From Gammaproteobacteria bacterium (GTDB lineage: Bacteria; Pseudomonadota; Gammaproteobacteria; Enterobacterales; Kangiellaceae), in the NCBI GenBank assembly GCA_002401655.1, contig NVTT01000025.1, positions 29,132-34,672 on the forward strand: a DNA stretch of 5,541 bases. Direction: 5' to 3'. The notes beneath the pieces are model-generated. The model did no database searches. It was not told where the DNA came from and saw nothing but the letters and a program-made list of their open reading frames with translations. Made by a program: the position numbers and the translations under genes. Every line of letters starts with the position of its first letter. The first letter of the stretch is position 1. Below are positions 1 through 5,151 of this stretch, one piece after another.

Positions 1-395
1 GTTCTTGCTTCGGCCTTCATTAATTCATTGTAATTAAGTTTGTACTCTTTCCTTGCGCGCTTAACTTTTGACGGTGGAATAACCTTAGTTAAATATTCTT
101 CATGGGTCATTCGGCCTTCCGGCTGACGCCTATCTAACTCAATCACTCTTGGAATAAACGTAAGATGATTAATAATCTTTTTAACTAACTCTTCACCAGC
201 ACCTTGCTTTAACATATCGCCTTTTAAATCTAATTTCCAAACATTAAATCTTTCAGTATCCGTTAATGGTGCATCCTCTCCTGTTAAAAAAGGTACATTA
301 ACTTCTTGAGAAAATATCGACGGCGAGAATAAACCCACTATAGATGCAGTCAACATTACAAATAAATAATTGAACATTTTTACTTTAACTTTCAC
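1..395 (-). CDS. Lytic murein transglycosylase, MltB/SLT_2 family (5' part only)
   Basis: This is the N-terminal 131 residues of an exported peptidoglycan lytic transglycosylase; the gene continues past the left edge. Family members cleave the MurNAc-GlcNAc bond of peptidoglycan in the periplasm, leaving 1,6-anhydro ends. Residues 1-29 look like a Sec signal peptide: a basic start (MKVKVK), a hydrophobic stretch at about 9-23 (LFVMLTASIVGLF) and a probable cleavage near SIFS/QE. No lipobox cysteine is visible, so a soluble periplasmic form is likelier than a lipoprotein. The family signature is FIPRVIELDRRQPE at 80-93, followed by EEYLTKVI at 99-106. The catalytic Glu should lie further on and is outside the window, so activity cannot be judged. 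I chose GTG at 395 because AAGGA lies 6 nt upstream; the in-frame ATG at 377 has no ribosome binding site and would lose the basic start of the signal peptide. The gene follows ycgL after 56 nt. The family is confident, the exact paralogue is not. Confidence 0.8.
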   Translation of the reverse strand, partial: MKVKVKMFNYLFVMLTASIVGLFSPSIFSQEVNVPFLTGEDAPLTDTERFNVWKLDLKGDMLKQGAGEELVKKIINHLTFIPRVIELDRRQPEGRMTHEEYLTKVIPPSKVKRARKEYKLNYNELMKAEAR

Positions 396-401
396 TTTGA
401 A

Positions 402-406
402 TCCTT
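402..406 (-). promoter_or_regulatory. Shine-Dalgarno site fixing a GTG start for the transglycosylase
   Basis: The minus strand reads AAGGA here, followed by a 6-nt spacer and GTG at 395-393. The downstream in-frame ATG at 377 would be 24 nt away, too far for this site. The GTG start also restores a basic n-region to the signal peptide, so two independent features agree. Confidence 0.65.
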
Positions 407-451
407 GTGCTTTGATTATTTGTTAATAGGTTATTAAAAATAACGTTCGAT

Positions 452-745
452 TTATTCCAAAATTTTATTTTTTGCGCGACCGTGATTAACATCCGCTTTG
501 TTATCATGGATTGATGGGGGCATTTGCAAAAAGTAACCTTGTTCTGTTAAGGCCTTTTTTACTTCACTTAGTTCAACTCTTGCTAATTTTTTTCTTTTTA
601 TTAAGTTCAACTGAAGAGCAAATTCTGGCATGCCAAACATCTTCATCAACTCTTCCGGAACTTTTGAAAAATCATCTTTAATATTGATATAAAGATACAT
701 TTGATCTTTCGCTTTACTTCTATATACGCTAGCTAACAAACTCAT
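452..745 (-). CDS. ycgL: YcgL domain-containing protein
   Basis: A small, soluble protein of 97 residues belonging to the YcgL family, which is of unknown molecular function and largely restricted to Gammaproteobacteria. The diagnostic stretches are VYRSKAKDQMYLYI near residues 7-20, DDFSKVPEELMKMFG at about 24-38, KKLARVEL at about 52-59, and ALTEQGYFLQMPP at about 65-77; these follow the E. coli YcgL pattern closely. The C-terminal 20 residues or so are basic and poorly conserved. There is no signal peptide or membrane segment. It lies 27 nt behind rnd and 56 nt ahead of the transglycosylase, consistent with cotranscription. The ATG at 745 is only 3 nt after GGAG (752-749). A TTG at 739 would be 9 nt after that site and would give MLASVYRS, the same N-terminal length as E. 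coli YcgL. I keep ATG because it is the stronger codon, but the start is not settled. Confidence 0.93.
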   Translation of the reverse strand: MSLLASVYRSKAKDQMYLYINIKDDFSKVPEELMKMFGMPEFALQLNLIKRKKLARVELSEVKKALTEQGYFLQMPPSIHDNKADVNHGRAKNKILE

Positions 746-772
746 TCTCTCCGAACTTAAAATACTTTAACA

Positions 773-1912
773 TCAATCTAAAACACCGTCAGAAATACAT
801 TCCTGCAATAGATTTTTTCGCCATCCCTTCCATTGTGGTGGCTTTTTACTATTGGTTATTATAGCTTGCGCTAATTTTCTAATCACCCTTTTACTCAGTA
901 AAAATGTCGGGTTGATATCATTTTCTTTGGCAACTTCTTTCACTATTTGTTCAATACGATTGGTTTGTGCCTTCAGTCCATTTATATCTCGTGGATTTAA
1001 AACAACATCTAAAGAAGGAGAGCCATTTGACTGCCATGTTTTAACTACTTCAAGCCAAGACTCAGAATAAAGACGTAAAGAGCGAGGGTGTAAACTTTCT
1101 AATTGTCTAATTTGATTCTTACTTTCGGGCGCCATGATGGTTAACTCAACTAATTCATGGTCCTTAATAATATGATTTTTTGTTCTATCTGATTGCCTAG
1201 CGGTATTTTCTCGCCAATCAAAAAGACACTGAAATAATCCGACTTGATTTTCATTTAATCGCCAAACATCCTTTGCTTCCCTGTAATCAGAAAAACTATC
1301 ACTTGATTCAATCGCATTAATACAAAGTTCTTTGCACTCTTGATCAAAAAGTTCAAAATAGTTCTTTTCTTTTAGATCCTTCGACTGTTGTAAAAACATT
1401 TCAATCAAATAAAGAACATCTTTAGATGCGTATTCTTTCTGTTGCTCCGTTAATGGTCGTTTAATCCAGTCAGACGTAGTTTCCTTTTTATCGACAGGTA
1501 TCGAATAAAATGATTCAACTAATCTTGCATAGCCAATTGATAATTCATCGGTCAAAAAACTATAAGCGACTTGAGTATCAAACAGTCCTTTTAACTGGCA
1601 CTTCCAACTGGTGTAAAGAACCTCTAAATCCTCTTTACAAGAATGAAAGATCTTAATAATATTAGAATTTTCCAAGACATCTTTTAATGCAGAAGGACAC
1701 TCCGTTGATAAAGGATCAATTAAATATATTTTTTCACCGTCAAATATCTGCACTAAAGCAAGTCGCGCGAAAAAAGTAGTTCGGCGTTCAAACTCTGTAT
1801 CAATAGCGATATATTTTTTAACCTGCCAAGTTTCAGACACTTCAGTTAAGCGTTCAAAAGAATCTATCCATTCAACATCAACAGACTTTAAATTTATTTC
1901 CGACTTCATCAT
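773..1912 (-). CDS. rnd: Ribonuclease D
   Basis: Ribonuclease D is a cytoplasmic 3'-to-5' exoribonuclease of the DEDD superfamily that trims the 3' ends of tRNA precursors and other small structured RNAs. Numbering from ATG 1912 (379 aa, close to the usual length), Exo I is AIDTEF with D38 and E40, Exo II is HSCKEDLEVL with D95, and Exo III is YASKDVLYL with Y161 and D165. The Tyr three residues before the last Asp places it in the DEDDy subgroup, and all metal-binding acids are present. An HRDC domain follows at about 218-292 (QVGLFQCLFDWRENTAR through HPRSLRLYSESWLEVV), and a second HRDC-like segment fills the C-terminus, as in E. coli RNase D. It lies 36 nt behind fadD. Three starts are stacked here, TTG 1915, ATG 1912 and ATG 1909. 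The weak AAGAG at 1929-1925 is 9, 12 and 15 nt from them, so TTG 1915 (one residue longer) remains possible. Confidence 0.95.
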   Translation of the reverse strand: MMKSEINLKSVDVEWIDSFERLTEVSETWQVKKYIAIDTEFERRTTFFARLALVQIFDGEKIYLIDPLSTECPSALKDVLENSNIIKIFHSCKEDLEVLYTSWKCQLKGLFDTQVAYSFLTDELSIGYARLVESFYSIPVDKKETTSDWIKRPLTEQQKEYASKDVLYLIEMFLQQSKDLKEKNYFELFDQECKELCINAIESSDSFSDYREAKDVWRLNENQVGLFQCLFDWRENTARQSDRTKNHIIKDHELVELTIMAPESKNQIRQLESLHPRSLRLYSESWLEVVKTWQSNGSPSLDVVLNPRDINGLKAQTNRIEQIVKEVAKENDINPTFLLSKRVIRKLAQAIITNSKKPPQWKGWRKNLLQECISDGVLD

Positions 1913-1948
1913 CAAATTATTTAGCTCTTTTAAATTTCAATATTTTTT

Positions 1949-3682
1949 CTATAAATCACGCAACTCACGTCGCAATATTTTACCAACATTTGATTTAGGC
2001 AACTCATCAATGAAAGTTACAATCTTTGGAACTTTATAACCGGTTAAATTTTCTTTGCAATGAGCAATTAGTTCTTCTTTGGTTAAAGACTCATCTTTTT
2101 TAGCAACAAATATTTTAACAATTTCTCCGCTGGATTCGCTCGGAACGCCAATTGCTCCAACTTCTAATACTTTTTCATGGGAGGAAACAACCTCTTCTAT
2201 TTCATTAGGATAAACATTAAATCCAGAGACTAAAATCATATCCTTTTTTCGATCAACTAATTTGAAATAGCCTTTTTCATTCATAAAGGCAACATCACCG
2301 GTGGTAAACCAACCGCCTGGCTTTAGGACTTCCTGAGTATCTTCGGGTCTATCCAAATAACCTTGCATCACTTGCGGACCTCTCACCCATAGTTCTCCCG
2401 ATTCACCTTGAGCCACTTCATTTCCATCGTCATCTCTAATCGATACTTCCGTAGAACTCAAAGGCAACCCAATGCATCCATTGTAAGCTTCTAAATTGGT
2501 TGGATTCATACAAACACCAGGAGACGTTTCAGTTAAACCATAAGCTTCTAAGAGAGTCACTCCGGTTACCTCCTCCCACTTTTTTGCAACAGATTCCTGT
2601 ACAGCCATTCCACCACCTAAACTAAAATTAAAATTTGAAAAATCTAGTTCAGAAAATCCAGGGGTGTTAAGTAAACCATTAAACAAAGTGTTCACACCGG
2701 TAATGGCGGTAAATGCATGCTTTGACATTTCTTTAACAAAACCTGGCATATCACGAGGATTAGTAATCAATACATTTTTCCCTCCCAATTTAATGAACAT
2801 CATGCAATTAGCTGTTAATGAAAAAATATGATAAAGCGGAAGCGCGGTAATGATGATTTCTTTGCCTTCTTTAACACTACCTTTCAACCATGCATAAGAC
2901 TGCTCTACATTCGCGACTATATTTTTGTGCGTTAATACGGCGCCTTTTGCAACGCCGGTCGTTCCACCGGTATATTGTAAGAAAGCAATGTCGGTGTGAT
3001 GTAAATCTACAGGCTCTAAAGTTAATTCGGCACCACGTTTCATTACCTCTTTATATTTAATCGCTTTAGGAAGTGAAAATTTGGGCACCATCTTTTTAAT
3101 ATATTTAACTGCAAAATTAACCATCTTTGATTTAAAGGGTGATAGCGCATCACCTAGCTCAGTAACAATGACATGCTTCAATGATGTTTCTTCTATTACC
3201 GCCTCTAAAGTATCAGCAAAATTCGCAATAATAACAATCGCATCCGCTCCTGAATCGATCAATTGATGTTTTAACTCTCGTTTAGTATAGAGAGGGTTTA
3301 CGTTAATAATCGTAAGACCCGCCTTCATTGCTCCAAAAATTGCAACCGGATATTGTAAAAGGTTTGGCATCATTATCGCTAAACGGTCACCATGTTTTAA
3401 ACCCAATTCTTTTTGCAAATAAGCGCCAAAATCTTCTGCCTTATTTGATAATTCTTGAAAGGAATAACACTTTCCCATATTTTCCATTGCCGGATTGTTG
3501 CTATATTTTTTGACACTTTCATCAAACATTTCAACAATAGATTGATAGGTGTCTGGATTGATTTCTTTGGGTACTCCTTCAGAATAGGAATTGAGCCAAA
3601 CTTTATCTTTAGCCATGATTTTTGTTGTAGAATTATCTAACGCCATTTCTTCTTGTGTTGACTTTTGCTCTGAAGCTTCCAT
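1949..3682 (-). CDS. fadD: Long-chain-fatty-acid-CoA ligase (FadD type)
   Basis: FadD activates free fatty acids with ATP and CoA, through an acyl-adenylate, to acyl-CoA for beta-oxidation and phospholipid use; in E. coli it acts at the inner membrane face during uptake. The 577-residue protein has the full ANL-superfamily set: the phosphate-binding loop [12 protein letters not shown] at 237-248, YGLTETSP at 381-388, the TGD aspartate at 461-463, the hinge and fatty-acyl signature around [20 protein letters not shown] at 477-496, and the C-terminal lysine K568 in [26 protein letters not shown] near 105-117 and [15 protein letters not shown] near 127-141 are very FadD-like. E. coli FadD begins at about the KVWLN found here at 27-31, so this protein has roughly 24 extra N-terminal residues. 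The start is supported by AGAGGA 7 nt before ATG 3682; internal ATGs at codons 13 and 23 have no good site. It follows the hydrolase after 63 nt. The exact chain-length preference cannot be read from the sequence. Confidence 0.95.
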   Translation of the reverse strand: MEASEQKSTQEEMALDNSTTKIMAKDKVWLNSYSEGVPKEINPDTYQSIVEMFDESVKKYSNNPAMENMGKCYSFQELSNKAEDFGAYLQKELGLKHGDRLAIMMPNLLQYPVAIFGAMKAGLTIINVNPLYTKRELKHQLIDSGADAIVIIANFADTLEAVIEETSLKHVIVTELGDALSPFKSKMVNFAVKYIKKMVPKFSLPKAIKYKEVMKRGAELTLEPVDLHHTDIAFLQYTGGTTGVAKGAVLTHKNIVANVEQSYAWLKGSVKEGKEIIITALPLYHIFSLTANCMMFIKLGGKNVLITNPRDMPGFVKEMSKHAFTAITGVNTLFNGLLNTPGFSELDFSNFNFSLGGGMAVQESVAKKWEEVTGVTLLEAYGLTETSPGVCMNPTNLEAYNGCIGLPLSSTEVSIRDDDGNEVAQGESGELWVRGPQVMQGYLDRPEDTQEVLKPGGWFTTGDVAFMNEKGYFKLVDRKKDMILVSGFNVYPNEIEEVVSSHEKVLEVGAIGVPSESSGEIVKIFVAKKDESLTKEELIAHCKENLTGYKVPKIVTFIDELPKSNVGKILRRELRDL

Positions 3683-3689
3683 TTAAACA

Positions 3690-3695
3690 TCCTCT
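3690..3695 (-). promoter_or_regulatory. Strong Shine-Dalgarno site for fadD
   Basis: The minus strand reads AGAGGA here, 7 nt before ATG 3682. It is a near-consensus site at ideal spacing. It decides in favour of the long FadD N-terminus over the internal ATG at 3616, which would give a protein starting close to where E. coli FadD starts. Confidence 0.7.
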
Positions 3696-3716
3696 TTATT
3701 CTTGCTTGTCTATTTT

Positions 3717-3757
3717 TATTTATTTTAGGTCTATTTATTTTAGGTCTATTTATTTTT
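3717..3757. repeat. 15-bp tandem repeat spanning the hydrolase stop codon
   Basis: On the plus strand the unit GGTCTATTTATTTTA occupies 3728-3742 and is repeated at 3743-3757 with one mismatch in the last base. An 11-base partial copy (TATTTATTTTA) precedes it at 3717-3727. On the minus strand the period is exactly five codons, so the end of the hydrolase (AAA AAT AAA TAG) is followed in the same frame by TAA and again by AAT AAA TAG. It lies at the 3' end of the hydrolase and in the gap before fadD. It does not form a hairpin and has no GC-rich stem, so it is not a terminator. Slippage during replication is the simplest origin. Confidence 0.75.
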
Positions 3758-4618
3758 TTCTAAGAAACTACAAAATATTTCAGCAATTTCTTTAGGGTGC
3801 TCTAAATGTAAATGATGCCCACCTTCCATCAATCTCACTTCCAGATTCTTTACTAAAGGTTTTCTGGCTTGGATATGTTTAGCTTCCTGCAACTGAAGTA
3901 AACCTTGTTTACCCTCAATCAATAACGTAGGCGCTGTAATTTCTGGCAGTAAACATCTCAGTTGTTTCTCTGTCATTCTCATTGCAGAAGAGCTACGTAA
4001 ACGAGAATCAGCTCGCCAAGTATAGCCATAGGTTTGTTTATTACTTGAGTGTTGAATAGATGTCAGCGCTCTTTCAACTAACGGCTTAATTAATTCTGGG
4101 GAGATTTTAGAAACCTCGGCGCGCGCGTCTAGTGCAAGATTAAAAGACTCATAAAAAGGTTTTCTTTTGTCTTTTAGCGCTCGTCTTTGAACAATTGAAT
4201 TCTTTAGGGTTTCCGGGAAATTCTCCTCTTTAGTGGTAACTGGACCTAATGCCTCAATAAGTAATAACGATTTAACTCTTTTAGGTTGAACAGAAGCATA
4301 AATAGAAACTAATGCACCTCCCATAGAATGACCAAGTAAATTGGCTTGTTTCACTCCAAAATGCTCAATCAAGTCATCAATTAAATAGACGCCATCAATA
4401 AAATGATAAGTTTTATCTTGTTTAATATGAGCAGAGTGTCCATGCCCGGGAGAATCCACTGCAATAAAGCGAATATTAGGCATATGTTTGGCTAGCGTTT
4501 CGAAGGTAGCTAAATTATCAAGCCAACCATGCAAAGCAAAAACAAGCGTTTCGCCATCAGGGTTCCATTCAGCTAAACGACAGTCATTGCCTGCGAGGGT
4601 AAGGTTATATTCAATCAT
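3746..4618 (-). CDS. Alpha/beta hydrolase, serine-hydrolase-like
   Basis: A cytoplasmic alpha/beta-hydrolase-fold enzyme of 290 residues; the substrate is not identifiable. HGW at 30-32 after the strand LVFAL is the usual oxyanion-hole motif, DSPGHGHS at 55-62 is the conserved turn after the next strand, and GHSMGG at 96-101 is the nucleophile elbow with S98. The catalytic His is H268 or H269 in GGHHLHLEHP (266-275). The usual acid position near EGKQGLL (235-241) carries no Asp, whereas E122 in LLIEALGP sits where haloalkane-dehalogenase-like enzymes place their acid. The pattern resembles the SERHL-like group and proteins annotated as lysophospholipases or epoxide-hydrolase relatives; because the nucleophile is Ser, an esterase, lipase or thioesterase role is likeliest. 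fadD follows after 63 nt, so it may release fatty acids that FadD activates; this is inference from position only. GAGG lies just 2 nt before ATG 4618, an unusually tight site. Confidence 0.85.
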   Translation of the reverse strand: MIEYNLTLAGNDCRLAEWNPDGETLVFALHGWLDNLATFETLAKHMPNIRFIAVDSPGHGHSAHIKQDKTYHFIDGVYLIDDLIEHFGVKQANLLGHSMGGALVSIYASVQPKRVKSLLLIEALGPVTTKEENFPETLKNSIVQRRALKDKRKPFYESFNLALDARAEVSKISPELIKPLVERALTSIQHSSNKQTYGYTWRADSRLRSSSAMRMTEKQLRCLLPEITAPTLLIEGKQGLLQLQEAKHIQARKPLVKNLEVRLMEGGHHLHLEHPKEIAEIFCSFLEKNK

Positions 4619-4689
4619 AACCTCAATTATATTCCATCTAATTAGTAACTAACACCTAATTGGACTCATATTAGTTGATTAAATATAGT

Positions 4690-4986
4690 TTAATCGTGTG
4701 GTGAGGATTGTACTTTTTTAATCGCTTTTAAAACTTGTCTTTTGGCATATTTGGCAAGATCTTTAACTTCTTCTTGCAAATGTGCACCTGGATTTTGTTT
4801 TTCTAAAAAATTACATACATATTTAGCAGGCATATTGTTGAGTGCGATAGCCGCAATATCTTGAACTGAAACTTCGGAAGTGGGTACGTCGACCTCATTT
4901 CCTTCGATTAAAAGATGTATTTGCTCAAAAACGACTTCTTCCGCTAAGTTATCTAAATCGTCATGGTAATACATTTCTTTATACAT
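4690..4986 (-). CDS. ComFB family protein
   Basis: A small soluble, acidic, probably all-helical protein of 98 residues that resembles the late-competence ComFB family. The match rests on NLAEEVVFEQIHLLIEG at 13-29 and the family hallmark DIAAIALNNMPAKYV at 43-57 (ALN-x-x-P-x-x-Y). ComFB takes its name from the Bacillus subtilis comF operon; relatives elsewhere have been described as cyclic-dinucleotide receptors in cyanobacteria, so a c-di-NMP sensor role is possible but cannot be seen here. Many relatives have a CxxC just before the DxxALALN segment; here that stretch is VPTSEVSVQD, and the only Cys is C58. The C-terminus (75-93) is a basic helix. No com gene is nearby in the window. The start is secure: GAGGAG lies 7 nt before ATG 4986. 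The hydrolase follows after 71 nt. A divergent flavoprotein gene lies upstream. Family confidence is fairly good, function is unknown. Confidence 0.78.
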   Translation of the reverse strand: MYKEMYYHDDLDNLAEEVVFEQIHLLIEGNEVDVPTSEVSVQDIAAIALNNMPAKYVCNFLEKQNPGAHLQEEVKDLAKYAKRQVLKAIKKVQSSPHD

Positions 4987-4993
4987 ATTATTG

Positions 4994-4999
4994 CTCCTC
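4994..4999 (-). promoter_or_regulatory. Strong Shine-Dalgarno site for the ComFB-family gene
   Basis: GAGGAG on the minus strand, 7 nt before ATG 4986, is the best ribosome binding site in the window. It suggests the small protein is made efficiently and that it heads the leftward gene series. Confidence 0.7.
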
Positions 5000-5151
5000 G
5001 CAGTGTTTAATCTGATTTTAAACCTACAGTTCTAAGTTAAGTTTGGTCTTAATACACAACCAACCTAAATAGTTTAGTTCATAATCTGCTATTTAGCCGA
5101 ATATTGCTGTAAAATTAACTAATTAAAGACCCTATTACTCACTCTAAATAA
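5000..5151. promoter_or_regulatory. Divergent intergenic region with presumed promoters for both directions
   Basis: The genes on either side point away from each other, so both must be started from here. Candidate -10 boxes are TAAAAT on the minus strand at 5020-5015 (about 29 nt before the ComFB-family ATG) and TAAAAT on the plus strand at 5110-5115 (about 37 nt before the flavoprotein ATG). Neither has a convincing TTGACA-like -35 at 16-18 nt, so the boxes are weak assignments in AT-rich DNA. No RNA gene, small ORF with a good start, or terminator is visible. Confidence 0.4.
5065..5096. repeat. 8-bp inverted repeat, possible operator
   Basis: CTAAATAG at 5065-5072 and CTATTTAG at 5089-5096 are perfect inverted copies separated by 16 nt. 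The left arm also begins a short dyad, CTAAA-TAG-TTTAG, at 5065-5077. The word CTAAATA recurs at 5144-5150, just ahead of the flavoprotein start. The position between two divergent genes would suit a regulator binding site, but short AT-rich dyads arise easily by chance and no known operator is matched. Confidence 0.35.

Noticed and set aside
430..444. Perfect dyad GTTATT-AAA-AATAAC between ycgL and the transglycosylase gene
   Set aside because: The stem is only 6 bp with two G-C pairs at most, has a 3-nt loop and no following T-run, so it is not a credible terminator; it is likely chance in AT-rich DNA.
852..1070. Plus-strand open frame of 72 codons
   Set aside because: It lies wholly antisense to rnd, has no ribosome site or recognisable motif, and its composition follows from the gene on the other strand.
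3081..3640. Three plus-strand open frames of about 61 codons each
   Set aside because: All lie antisense within fadD, which has every expected motif; none has a ribosome site or a protein-family signature.
3637..3690. Out-of-frame ATG overlapping the fadD ribosome site (17 codons, ending inside fadD)
   Set aside because: The ATG directly abuts AGAGG, leaving almost no spacer, and the product has no recognisable feature. An upstream-ORF role for fadD cannot be supported.
4640..4676. Short inverted repeats (AATTAG/CTAATT and AACTAA/TTAGTT) between the ComFB-family gene and the hydrolase
   Set aside because: Arms are 6 bp of almost pure A/T, overlap one another and lack a T-run on the transcribed strand; no terminator or operator can be claimed.
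5037..5052. TTAAG/CTTAA hairpin in the divergent intergenic region
   Set aside because: A 5-bp AT-rich stem is too weak to stand as a terminator or riboswitch element.
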